DNA of 64,000 nucleotides from positions 2,232,001 through 2,296,000 of the forward strand of contig NZ_FO704550.1 of NCBI RefSeq assembly GCF_000968195.1, given 5' to 3'. The notes under the pieces are model-generated. The model had not been told where the DNA came from. It did not search any database and worked only from the letters and a program-made list of their open reading frames with translations. Positions 35,002 through 43,543 of the stretch are shown piece by piece. Made by a program: the position numbers and the translations under genes. This DNA is from Xenorhabdus doucetiae (GTDB lineage Bacteria > Pseudomonadota > Gammaproteobacteria > Enterobacterales > Enterobacteriaceae). Each line of letters opens with the position of its first letter. The stretch's first letter is position 1.

Positions 35002-35237
35002 AGAGCCACCTTTATTAATTTATGATGAACAATATTTTTCATTCTAACTAAAAACCGAAGGCCTTGCTCTAACAGTTTGCTTAACCCTGTTCCAATTAGA
35101 AAGTGACTCTTTTGCTGATTTTTTACCAATGAGGGCAAATTTGACGGAAACTTTAAGTTTTGTTCTGATGATAACCTGCATGTGCCATCCCGAACTGGCA
35201 AATTATAGATTCACAAGCAATACAGGAAAATTGTCCG

Positions 35238-36002
35238 ATGTTTGATTACCAACCCAATAGTAATCTGCTGCAACAAAAAATTATTTTAGTGACCGGTGCC
35301 GGCGACGGCATTGGGCGTGAAGCTGCACTGACTTATGCCCGTTACGGCGCACAGGTTATTTTGCTGGGACGTACTACCGCAAAACTGGAAGCCGTCAGGC
35401 AGCAAATTGAAAATGAGGGCGGTTTACCTGCTGATATTTATACAATGGATCTGCTGACGGTCACCGCAGAAGAGTGCCAAACTTTCGCTGATGCTCTGGC
35501 GCAGCGTTATCCACATCTGGATGGTGTTTTGCACAACGCCGGGCTGCTTGGCGTTGTTGCCCAAATCGTAGAACAACCCGTTCAGCTTTGGCATGACGTG
35601 ATGCAAGTGAATGTCAATGCCACTTTTATGCTGACTCAGGCATTACTCCCTCTATTATTGAAATCCACCCGCGGCTCTTTGGTATTTACCAGTTCCAGTG
35701 TCGGCCGCGAAGGTAGAAGCGGTTGGGGAGTCTATGCGGTTTCCAAATTTGCCACAGAAGGCTTAATGCAGGTTTTGGCACAAGAATATCGGGACACTTC
35801 CCTGCGCATTAACTGCATCAATCCGGGTGGAACACGCACCAATATGCGAGCCAGTGCCTTTCCTGATGAAAACCCGGCTAAGTTAAAGACCCCCGCGGAT
35901 ATTATGCCAATCTATCTTTATGTGATGGGAGATGACAGCCGAAATGATTCCGGCATCAGTTTTGATGCCCAACCCGGTCGCAAAGCGGGGCCTGCTGAAT
36001 AA
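35238..36002 (+). CDS. yciK: YciK, short-chain dehydrogenase/reductase
   Basis: A 254-residue classical SDR: cofactor motif TGAGDGIGREAA (TGxxxGIG) near residue 19, NAG in HNAGLLG near residue 97, and active-site Y-x-x-x-K in YAVSKFATEG near residue 168. Physiological substrate unknown. In K-12 btuR sits between yciK and rluB; here the two genes are convergent neighbours with no btuR. Confidence 0.92.
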   Translation: MFDYQPNSNLLQQKIILVTGAGDGIGREAALTYARYGAQVILLGRTTAKLEAVRQQIENEGGLPADIYTMDLLTVTAEECQTFADALAQRYPHLDGVLHNAGLLGVVAQIVEQPVQLWHDVMQVNVNATFMLTQALLPLLLKSTRGSLVFTSSSVGREGRSGWGVYAVSKFATEGLMQVLAQEYRDTSLRINCINPGGTRTNMRASAFPDENPAKLKTPADIMPIYLYVMGDDSRNDSGISFDAQPGRKAGPAE

Positions 36003-36106
36003 TACTCAAGGATGGCATAAAAAGGCGTTGATTGGTAAATGAATCCGCTGTTTCAATATTGATTAGCATCAATGCTGATACAGACTGAAACAGCGGCTTA
36101 AGCGTG

Positions 36107-37030
36107 TTAACGACCTTTAGCTGTCGTCTTCTTCCCGGCATTCTGACGAGAACTACTTGCAGGGCGTTTCCCCGCCGGGCGGGATGCAACCTGGGCATGT
36201 CGTTTTACTGCACGACGGATCTGGTTAGCCTTGACGCGACGTTGATCACGTCCAACAGCAACCTTGGTCACCATCTCTTCACCCAAACCTACCAACTGAC
36301 GTAAATAGTTAGTCTGTTCCAACCCCAACTCAGTCCAGCCACCACGCGGCAGACCTTTCGGCAGATCAATATCGCCATAACGCACCCGGATCAGACGGCT
36401 AACCTGCACACCAACCGCTTCCCATAACCGTCTGACTTCGCGGTTACGACCTTCTGTCAACGTGACGTTGTACCATTGGTTGATACCTTCCCCACCTTTA
36501 AACGCGATAGTTTTAAATGAAGCCGGACCATCTTCCAGTTGTACACCTTGCGTTAATTGACGAAGTTTTGCACTATCCACTTCACCAAACACACGAACCG
36601 CATACTCACGTTCAACTTCCTGGCTTGGGTGCATCAAACGGTTAGCCAATTCCCCGTCGGTCGTAAACAGTAATAACCCGCTGGTATTGATATCCAAACG
36701 CCCTACCGCAACCCAGCGTGCGCCTTGCATTTTGGGCAGACGATCAAACACCGTCGGACGACCTTCAGGATCGTGGCGGGTACACAATTCACCTTCCGGT
36801 TTGTAATAAGCCAAAACACGGCAAACTGTTTTCTGTGGTTCCTTGATATTTAAGACTCGTCCATCCAAACGAACTTTAATTGAGGGCTTAACTTCGATTC
36901 GATCACCCAACGTTGCGATCTTACCATCAACGCTAATACGTCCTTGTTGGATATACCCTTCGATTTCGCGACGGGAACCATGACCAGAACGCGCGAGAAC
37001 TTTTTGTAACTTTTCTGTTTTATCGCTCAT
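36107..37030 (-). CDS. rluB: RluB, 23S rRNA pseudouridine-2605 synthase
   Basis: A 307-residue protein of the RsuA/RluB/E/F family. An N-terminal S4 RNA-binding domain (LQKVLARSGHGSRREIEGYI) is followed by the synthase domain with the catalytic aspartate in GRLDINTSGLLLFT near residue 110. The C-terminus is a basic, Lys/Arg/Ser-rich extension of about 50 residues, slightly longer than in E. coli (291). Upstream genes yciO and rnm have the same orientation. Confidence 0.95.
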   Translation of the reverse strand: MSDKTEKLQKVLARSGHGSRREIEGYIQQGRISVDGKIATLGDRIEVKPSIKVRLDGRVLNIKEPQKTVCRVLAYYKPEGELCTRHDPEGRPTVFDRLPKMQGARWVAVGRLDINTSGLLLFTTDGELANRLMHPSQEVEREYAVRVFGEVDSAKLRQLTQGVQLEDGPASFKTIAFKGGEGINQWYNVTLTEGRNREVRRLWEAVGVQVSRLIRVRYGDIDLPKGLPRGGWTELGLEQTNYLRQLVGLGEEMVTKVAVGRDQRRVKANQIRRAVKRHAQVASRPAGKRPASSSRQNAGKKTTAKGR

Positions 37031-37094
37031 TGAGCAACCTCTACTGTCGCCTTCACAGGCGTCGTGATATTAAATAAAAATTAAATCGACTACT

Positions 37095-37715
37095 TTATAA
37101 AAACGGGGTTACATCCCCTTCGCCTTCGCGAAGAATGGCGGGTGAATCCCCGGTTAAATCCACTACCGTCGTCGGTTGCTGCCCAAGATAACCACCGTGA
37201 ATAATTAAATCAACTTGTTTACCCAAGGTATCCTTAATCTCTTCAGGATCAGACTCCGCAAAATCATTGCCGGGTAGAATCAAGCTACATGACATCAGTG
37301 GTTCACTCATCTTTTCCAATAGTGCCAACGCGATAGGATTGGAAGGAACACGCAAGCCGATGGTTTTGCGTTTTTCATTCATTAAGCGACGCGGAACTTC
37401 TTTTGTCGCCTGTAAAATAAAGGTGTAATTGCCCGGCGTATTATTTTTAATCAACCTGAACGCCTGATTATCCACATGGGCATAAGTGGCAATTTCAGAC
37501 AAATCACGACACATCAAGGTAAAATTATGGCGTCCTTCCAATTGACGAATACGACATATACGGGTCATCGCCTCCTTATTTTCAAGGCAACAACCGATGG
37601 CATAACCTGAATCCGTAGGATAGATGACAACTCCGCCCTTTTTCAGTGCCTCCACACTCTGGTCGATAAGACGGGCTTGTGGATTGTCAGGGTGGATATA
37701 AAAAAACTGACTCAT
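37095..37715 (-). CDS. yciO: YciO, YrdC/Sua5-fold protein
   Basis: A 206-residue protein, equal to E. coli YciO when started at 37715 (MSQFFYIHPDNPQARLID). The YrdC-like fold is shown by GGVVIYPTDSGYAIGC and KRKTIGLRVPSNPIA. It is related to the threonylcarbamoyl-AMP synthase TsaC but not essential; RNA binding is proposed. It follows rnm by about 20 bases, so cotranscription rnm-yciO-rluB is likely. Confidence 0.93.
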   Translation of the reverse strand: MSQFFYIHPDNPQARLIDQSVEALKKGGVVIYPTDSGYAIGCCLENKEAMTRICRIRQLEGRHNFTLMCRDLSEIATYAHVDNQAFRLIKNNTPGNYTFILQATKEVPRRLMNEKRKTIGLRVPSNPIALALLEKMSEPLMSCSLILPGNDFAESDPEEIKDTLGKQVDLIIHGGYLGQQPTTVVDLTGDSPAILREGEGDVTPFL

Positions 37716-37734
37716 AACATAAACCTCTATACTT

Positions 37735-38610
37735 CTATGCAGTCCCAATCCGTGACCAATCGTGCCATATCGGTACAACATCACCGGGTAACCACAAATT
37801 ACGTCCAAGTTCTATCCATGAACAAGGTTGGTGAAAATCCGATCCTAATGATACTTTCAGCCCATATTCTCTTGCCAATTGACCCAGTTGCTGTCTCTCA
37901 TTAGGGGCTTGCTGGCACTGTGCAACTTCCATTGCATCACCGCCATGTTGTGTAAACCAAGCTATTAATCGTTTTAGCCATTTCATTGACAAATCATATC
38001 TGCCCGGATGGGCAATGACCGCCTGACCTCCTGCTTGGTGAATGGTTTCAATCGCCTGCTCAATTGTACACCATTGCGGAGGGACATAACCGATTTTTCC
38101 CTTTGCCAGATATTTTTTGAACACTTTCTGGATCGTGGGTTCAATGCCGGCTTCTATCAGATAACGGGCAAAATGGCCGCGAGTGACTTGCCCACCATTA
38201 GCTAATTGAGATGCCCCTTCCCAAGCGTCAGGTATCCCTGCTTTGGCTAGTCGACGCCCAATTTCAATGCCACGCTGTTTTCTTAAATCAACCTGATTAG
38301 CCAAAAGCTTTCTTAAGGAGATAGCATTGATATCAATATCTAAACCAACGATATGAATTTCCAGATTTTGCCATAATGTCGAAATTTCAACGCCGGATAC
38401 CAACGTCAACGGCAAATTATTTTGCTGAATGTGGTTTAAGGCAGGTGGAATACCTGCCGTCGTATCATGGTCGGTAATTGCTAACACATCAACGCCCATA
38501 GCAATAGCTCTATCCACGAGTTGCTCAGGTGATAAAACGCCATCTGAAGCTGTCGTATGGCTATGCAGATCATAGCGTTTTGTCATTTCACTGGCGGCTT
38601 CAGTAGTCAT
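37735..38610 (-). CDS. rnm: RNase AM (YciV/TrpH), PHP-domain 5'-3' exoribonuclease
   Basis: A 291-residue PHP-fold protein. Metal-binding motifs DLHSHTTASDG (N-terminus), AITDHDTT and GVEIST, AHPGRYD and GSDFHQP are all present. The E. coli enzyme trims 5' ends of rRNA precursors and short RNAs and also hydrolyses 3',5'-nucleotide bisphosphates. It is divergent from the trp operon, as in K-12. An alternative in-frame ATG at 38586 exists. Confidence 0.93.
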   Translation of the reverse strand: MTTEAASEMTKRYDLHSHTTASDGVLSPEQLVDRAIAMGVDVLAITDHDTTAGIPPALNHIQQNNLPLTLVSGVEISTLWQNLEIHIVGLDIDINAISLRKLLANQVDLRKQRGIEIGRRLAKAGIPDAWEGASQLANGGQVTRGHFARYLIEAGIEPTIQKVFKKYLAKGKIGYVPPQWCTIEQAIETIHQAGGQAVIAHPGRYDLSMKWLKRLIAWFTQHGGDAMEVAQCQQAPNERQQLGQLAREYGLKVSLGSDFHQPCSWIELGRNLWLPGDVVPIWHDWSRIGTA

Positions 38611-38694
38611 TGTTTCTTACCTGTTTTAAGCACAAAGTGGCGATAATAACTCTCACCTTATTTCATTGCTACAGACATAAGACATAAAAAATCA

Positions 38695-38731
38695 TTGACA
38701 AGTGAATGGTGATCCAGTTTACTAGTACAAG
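38695..38731 (+). promoter_or_regulatory. trp operon promoter and probable TrpR operator
   Basis: TTGACA (38695-38700) and TTTACT (38718-38723) are separated by 17 bp. The minus-10 overlaps ACTAGTAC, a half of the known TrpR operator palindrome, just as in E. coli, where the repressor occupies the minus-10 region. Confidence 0.82.
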
Positions 38732-38786
38732 GGTTAACTAAAACATCCTTCATCAAAAAAACATTGAACAGGCAGGGCACTCAAAA

Positions 38787-38867
38787 ATGCGCGTATTTAT
38801 GCAAACTCTACAAGTCAGTCGTTGGTGGCACAACTTCCCATTCCGGGCGGTTGGCTCACGCACATAA
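38787..38867 (+). CDS. trpL: trp leader peptide
   Basis: A 26-residue frame, MRVFMQTLQVSRWWHNFPFR and six more residues, with tandem tryptophans at positions 13-14. It lies between the trp promoter and a Rho-independent attenuator. A ribosome stalled on the Trp codons would leave GGGCGGTTGGC (38845-38855) free. It is longer than the 14-residue E. coli leader; an internal ATG at 38799 would give 22 residues. Confidence 0.88.
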   Translation: MRVFMQTLQVSRWWHNFPFRAVGSRT

Positions 38868-38915
38868 ATGCAGATACGCAAGTGCCAAAACCCGCCCAAA
38901 GAGGCGGGTTTTTTT
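38845..38915 (+). terminator. trp attenuator (antiterminator and terminator stems)
   Basis: Terminator: CCCGCC (38891-38896) pairs with GGCGGG (38903-38908) and is followed by a T run to 38915. Competing antiterminator: GGGCGG-TTGGC (38845-38855) pairs with GCCAA (38884-38888) and CCGCCC (38892-38897), with a three-base bulge. The two structures share CCGCC and so exclude each other. Confidence 0.9.
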
Positions 38916-38966
38916 ATAACGGTTTTTCATAACGTAAAGTTTGCGGATAAAATTAAAAACGGGATT

Positions 38967-40532
38967 ATGAAGATGACTGACAAAGAATTCAATATCACTA
39001 TAAATCAGATAAATACTCGCTATCTGACAGATCCAACACTACTTTTTCATCAACTTTGCCGTGATCGCCCGGCAACGTTATTGCTGGAATCGGCTGAAAT
39101 TCACAGTAAAAAGAATCTCAAAAGCATTTTGGTCATCGATAGTGCCATGCGCATTACCGCCAACGGGTATCAAGTGACTTTTGAAGCGCTCACCGAAAAT
39201 GGCCAGAACCTGATCCCTATGCTCGCTAAATTACTTTCAGGCAAAGCCCAATTAGTTGAAGAATCGCAAGTTATGCGAGCACAATTTCCTGCTGTTGAGC
39301 ATAATCTGGACGAAGACAGTCGGTTAAAATCTGATTCCATTTTTGACGCCTTGCGTGCACTGGCAGCATTGGCATCCTTCTCGACATCGCCTGATGCCAT
39401 TTTTGTAGGTGGACTGTTTGCTTATGATTTAGTCGCCGGATTTGAACAATTACCCACCGTAAAAAATCACCAAAGCTGCCCCGATTTCTGTTTTTATCTC
39501 GCCGAAACGCTATTGGTGATCGACCATCGGAACGAACATTCACGTCTGCAAACGACATTATTTGGCACAGCCGATTCAGAAAGAGAACGCCTTAAGGAAC
39601 GTTTAGCCACCTTAGCCTCAGCTATTTCAGATCCCCTTCCGCCACTCTCATCGGCCACATTGCCCGACGTCACAATTGATTACAATCAAAGTGATGAGCA
39701 ATACGCCAATATCGTGCGGAAACTACAGCAATCTATCCGTCAAGGCGATATTTTTCAGGTGGTGCCATCACGTCGCTTCACCTTGCCATGCCCTTCACCA
39801 CTGAACGCTTACCATGCTTTGAAGCAACAAAATCCAAGCCCCTATATGTTTTTTATGCAAGATCAGGATTTTTGTCTGTTTGGTGCTTCACCGGAAAGCG
39901 CGCTTAAATACGATGCCAGTAACCGCCAGATTGAAATCTATCCGATAGCCGGGACCCGACCGCGCGGGCGAAATGACAATGGGGAATTGGACGCCGATCT
40001 CGATAGCCGAATTGAGTTGGAAATGCGAACAGATGCCAAGGAAATGTCTGAACACGTGATGCTGGTTGATCTGGCCCGCAACGATTTGGCGCGTATCTGT
40101 GAACCGGGCAGTCGATATGTTGCCGATTTAACCAAAGTCGATCGCTATTCATTTGTTATGCATCTGGTTTCCCGTGTTGTCGGTACACTTCGCCATGACT
40201 TGGATATTTTTCACGCCTATCAAGCCTGCATGAATATGGGCACCCTGACAGGGGCACCTAAAGTTCGGGCGATGCAGCTTATCGCAGAATATGAGGGCGA
40301 ACGGCGTGGCAGCTACGGCGGAGCCGTCGGCTACTTCTCTGGCAAGGGAGATTTTGATACCTGCATTGTGATCCGTTCTGCTTATGTGGAAAACGGTCAA
40401 GCGACAGTTCAGGTCGGTGCTGGTGTGGTCTTGGACTCCGTTCCCCAGTCAGAAGTCGATGAAACTTACAACAAAGCCAGAGCCGTGATCCGCGCAATAG
40501 CCCAATCCCATCATGTGGAGGTAACATTCTAA
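38967..40532 (+). CDS. trpE: Anthranilate synthase component I
   Basis: A 521-residue protein (E. coli 520) converting chorismate and ammonia to anthranilate with TrpG. The N-terminal tryptophan-sensing region has LLLESAEIHSKKNLKS; the catalytic half contains GDIFQVVPSRRF, IAGTRPRGRNDNGELD and GTLTGAPKVRAM. The start at 38967 (MKMTDKEFN) has GGGA upstream; six bases later is another ATG. A longer in-frame extension would overlap the attenuator and is rejected. The stop overlaps the trpG start as TAATG. Confidence 0.96.
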   Translation: MKMTDKEFNITINQINTRYLTDPTLLFHQLCRDRPATLLLESAEIHSKKNLKSILVIDSAMRITANGYQVTFEALTENGQNLIPMLAKLLSGKAQLVEESQVMRAQFPAVEHNLDEDSRLKSDSIFDALRALAALASFSTSPDAIFVGGLFAYDLVAGFEQLPTVKNHQSCPDFCFYLAETLLVIDHRNEHSRLQTTLFGTADSERERLKERLATLASAISDPLPPLSSATLPDVTIDYNQSDEQYANIVRKLQQSIRQGDIFQVVPSRRFTLPCPSPLNAYHALKQQNPSPYMFFMQDQDFCLFGASPESALKYDASNRQIEIYPIAGTRPRGRNDNGELDADLDSRIELEMRTDAKEMSEHVMLVDLARNDLARICEPGSRYVADLTKVDRYSFVMHLVSRVVGTLRHDLDIFHAYQACMNMGTLTGAPKVRAMQLIAEYEGERRGSYGGAVGYFSGKGDFDTCIVIRSAYVENGQATVQVGAGVVLDSVPQSEVDETYNKARAVIRAIAQSHHVEVTF

Positions 40533-41110
40533 TGGCTAATATTCTCCTGCTCGATAACATCGATTCGTTCACTTATAACCTCGTGGATCAATTGCGCACT
40601 CATGGCCACCACGTCGTTATTTACCGTAATACCGTGCCGGTAAACATCATTACTGCCAAGCTGAGCGAAATGGAATCACCGCTTGTAATGTTATCCCCTG
40701 GTCCGGGAAAACCCTCAGAGGCTGGCTGTATGCCTGCATTGATCAAACAAGTCACAGGCCAGATGCCGATCATCGGCATCTGTCTTGGGCATCAAGCGAT
40801 TGTTGAATCTTATGGAGGAAAAATCGCTGCCGCCCAAGAGATCCTGCATGGCAGAGCGACGCCGGCTATCCATGATGGAAAAAGAATGTTTTCCGGCCTG
40901 CCAAATCCTTTGCCGGTCGCTCGTTATCATTCCCTTACGGCGATGGACATTCCTGCCACGCTGACAATCTCGGCATCATGTGGTGATACCGTAATGGCGG
41001 TGCGCCATGATGAACACAAAGTCTGTGGATTTCAGTTCCACCCCGAATCTATTTTGACGACACGGGGCGCCAAACTGCTTGAACAAACACTGACATGGGC
41101 TTTGAGCTAA
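40532..41110 (+). CDS. trpG: Anthranilate synthase component II (glutamine amidotransferase)
   Basis: A 192-residue class I glutamine amidotransferase. The nucleophile cysteine is in GICLGHQAIVESYGG near residue 84 and the catalytic His/Glu in FQFHPESILT near residue 170. It is a free-standing gene, whereas E. coli fuses it to trpD; split genes occur in Serratia and other enterics. It is translationally coupled to trpE and followed by trpD after 26 bases. Confidence 0.96.
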   Translation: MANILLLDNIDSFTYNLVDQLRTHGHHVVIYRNTVPVNIITAKLSEMESPLVMLSPGPGKPSEAGCMPALIKQVTGQMPIIGICLGHQAIVESYGGKIAAAQEILHGRATPAIHDGKRMFSGLPNPLPVARYHSLTAMDIPATLTISASCGDTVMAVRHDEHKVCGFQFHPESILTTRGAKLLEQTLTWALS

Positions 41111-41136
41111 TCATGTGAATTTAAAGGAATAGCAAA

Positions 41137-42141
41137 ATGCAGTTGATTTTTGACAAATTATTCAGTGCCCAGCCACTGACCCAACAAGAAAGCCAGCAGC
41201 TATTCACCGCCGTGATCCAAGGGGAATTGAGCGATGCACAATTAGCCGCGGTATTAATTAGCCTGAAACTGCGGGGTGAACAGCCGCAAGAAATTGCCGG
41301 TGCCGCCCAAGCGTTCTTGGCGAACGCCGCGCCCTTCCCACGTCCTGATTACCCATTTTGTGATATTGTCGGCACTGGTGGGGATGGCACAAATAGCATC
41401 AATATTTCAACAGCCAGCGCTTTTGTTGCTGCTGCCTGTGGCCTTAAAGTGGCTAAACATGGCAACCGCAGTATTTCCAGCCGATCCGGATCATCTGATT
41501 TATTAGCCGCATTCGGCATTGCCTTGGATGCCCAAGCGGAAGCATCACGCCGGGCCCTGGATGATATTGGTGTCTGTTTTCTGTTTGCCCCGCAATATCA
41601 CAGTGGATTCCGGCACGCAGTGCAGGTTCGCCAGCAATTAAAAACGCGAACCTTATTTAATGTACTTGGCCCATTGATCAATCCAGCCCGCCCTGCGGTG
41701 TCACTGATTGGGGTCTATAGCCCTGACTTAGTTAAGCCTATCGCCCATACTTTACAAGCCTTGGGTTATCAGCGTGCCGCTGTGGTACACAGCGGTGGCA
41801 TGGATGAAGTTGCCTTACACGCCCCCACCTTGGTTGCAGAACTTAATCAGGGTGAAATTAGCCAATATCAGTTAACGGCAACCGATTTTGGTTTACCGAA
41901 CCACCCCATCTCTTCACTGAAAGGCGGAACACCGGAAGAAAATCGCAATATGTTGGCGATGTTATTGCAAGGTCACGGTAACCAAGCCCATGCCCATGCC
42001 GTCGCCGCCAACGTGGCTCTGTTGATGAAAATGCACGGGCAAGAAAATCTACGGGAAAACACTCAATTGGCACTCAATACTATTGACAGCGGTCAGGCTT
42101 ATGAAAAAGTCACCGCTTTGGCAGCAAGGACCCAATCATGA
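41137..42141 (+). CDS. trpD: Anthranilate phosphoribosyltransferase
   Basis: A 334-residue enzyme joining anthranilate to PRPP. The PRPP-binding motif GTGGDGTNSINIST lies near residue 79, with KHGNRSISSRSGSSDLL following. Its stop overlaps the start of trpC(F) by four bases (ATGA), indicating coupling. Not fused to trpG. Confidence 0.96.
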   Translation: MQLIFDKLFSAQPLTQQESQQLFTAVIQGELSDAQLAAVLISLKLRGEQPQEIAGAAQAFLANAAPFPRPDYPFCDIVGTGGDGTNSINISTASAFVAAACGLKVAKHGNRSISSRSGSSDLLAAFGIALDAQAEASRRALDDIGVCFLFAPQYHSGFRHAVQVRQQLKTRTLFNVLGPLINPARPAVSLIGVYSPDLVKPIAHTLQALGYQRAAVVHSGGMDEVALHAPTLVAELNQGEISQYQLTATDFGLPNHPISSLKGGTPEENRNMLAMLLQGHGNQAHAHAVAANVALLMKMHGQENLRENTQLALNTIDSGQAYEKVTALAARTQS

Positions 42142-43502
42142 AACCCAGCGTATTACAAAAAATTGTTGATGATAAGGCGACGTATCTGATCACTCGTAAG
42201 GCAGAGCAACCGCTGGCGAGTTTTATTGATACTATTGTTCCCAGCCACCGCCGTTTTTATCAGGCGTTAACCCACAAGCAAACGGTGTTTATTTTAGAAT
42301 GCAAAAAAGCGTCCCCGTCAAAAGGGGTCATTCGTGAAAATTTCGATCCGGTTCGCATTGCTAAAACTTATCAACCTTATGCTGCCGCCATCTCTGTCCT
42401 GACCGATGAAAAATACTTTCAGGGCAGTTATGATTTTCTCGCGATGGTCAGTTCTGCCGTACACCAGCCTGTTCTGTGCAAAGATTTTATTATTGATGCC
42501 TATCAGGTTTATCTCGCGCGTTATTATCAAGCCGATGCCATTTTATTAATGCTTTCCGTCCTCGACGATGATACGTATCGCGAACTGTCATCACTGGCGC
42601 ATAGCCTTGAGATGGGTGTTCTTACCGAAGTCAGCAATGAAGATGAGCGGCAACGGGCGATAGCACTGGGAGCAAAAGTTATCGGTATCAATAATCGGGA
42701 TTTACGTGATTTGTCCATTGATTTGGAACGCACGCGCAAACTGTCAGTGGGTTTGCCCGAAGGCACTATCGTTATCAGCGAATCCGGCATTCAGCAGCAT
42801 CGCCAAGTGCGGGAATTAAGCCAATTTGCCAATGGTTTTCTTATTGGCAGCGCTTTGATGGCACAACAAAATTTAAACCTCGCTCTGCGTCGTCTGATTT
42901 TGGGGAATAATAAAGTTTGCGGCCTGACTCGTCCACAAGATGCCAAAGCGGCGTTGCAGATGGGCGCCGTTTACGGCGGTTTAATTTTTGCCGAAAAATC
43001 ACCGCGCAGGATCAGCCTGCAAAAAGCCCAACAGATCATTAATGAAGCCTCTCTGCAATACGTTGGCGTATTTCAGAATCAATCCCTCGATTTTGTCCGG
43101 GATACCGCCCAAGCCCTTTCACTCACCGCCGTTCAACTGCATGGGCATGAAGATGAAAATTACATCAACGCCCTGCGTTCCGTATTACCTGAACATTGTG
43201 AAATTTGGCAAGCCATTGATATGTCCAGAGCCACGAAATTTTCTGACCTTCCTAATGTGGATCACTTATTGCTGGATAACGGTTCAGGAGGAACGGGAAA
43301 ACCGTTTGACTGGCAGTTAATCAATCCACAAATTCAACATAACAGCCTTTTGGCTGGTGGCCTGAATGCTGAAAATTGCCAACAAGCGGCAACACTTGGT
43401 TGTTATGGACTGGATTTTAATTCCGGCGTTGAAGTCTCTCCCGGCATCAAAAGCAGCCAAAAGCTCAAACAGGTCTTTCAACAACTACGCTGTTATCACT
43501 AA
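42138..43502 (+). CDS. trpCF: Bifunctional indole-3-glycerol phosphate synthase / phosphoribosylanthranilate isomerase
   Basis: A 454-residue fusion, as in E. coli TrpC. The N-terminal synthase (residues 1 to about 255) shows FILECKKASPSKG, LCKDFIIDAYQV, GINNRDL and ISESGI. The C-terminal isomerase starts with VCGLTRPQDAKAALQMGAVYGGLIF and has VQLHGHE and LLDNGSGGTGK. It catalyses the two central steps of the pathway. It is followed by a 41-base gap before trpB. Confidence 0.96.
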   Translation: MKPSVLQKIVDDKATYLITRKAEQPLASFIDTIVPSHRRFYQALTHKQTVFILECKKASPSKGVIRENFDPVRIAKTYQPYAAAISVLTDEKYFQGSYDFLAMVSSAVHQPVLCKDFIIDAYQVYLARYYQADAILLMLSVLDDDTYRELSSLAHSLEMGVLTEVSNEDERQRAIALGAKVIGINNRDLRDLSIDLERTRKLSVGLPEGTIVISESGIQQHRQVRELSQFANGFLIGSALMAQQNLNLALRRLILGNNKVCGLTRPQDAKAALQMGAVYGGLIFAEKSPRRISLQKAQQIINEASLQYVGVFQNQSLDFVRDTAQALSLTAVQLHGHEDENYINALRSVLPEHCEIWQAIDMSRATKFSDLPNVDHLLLDNGSGGTGKPFDWQLINPQIQHNSLLAGGLNAENCQQAATLGCYGLDFNSGVEVSPGIKSSQKLKQVFQQLRCYH

Positions 43503-43543
43503 TTTTTCAGACAAGTTTTTCAGACAGAATGGATGAGTAGAAT

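Noticed and set aside
38868..38966. 33-codon N-terminal extension of TrpE
   Set aside because: It would start inside the attenuator and be translated through the terminator stem; the downstream start matches the family length.
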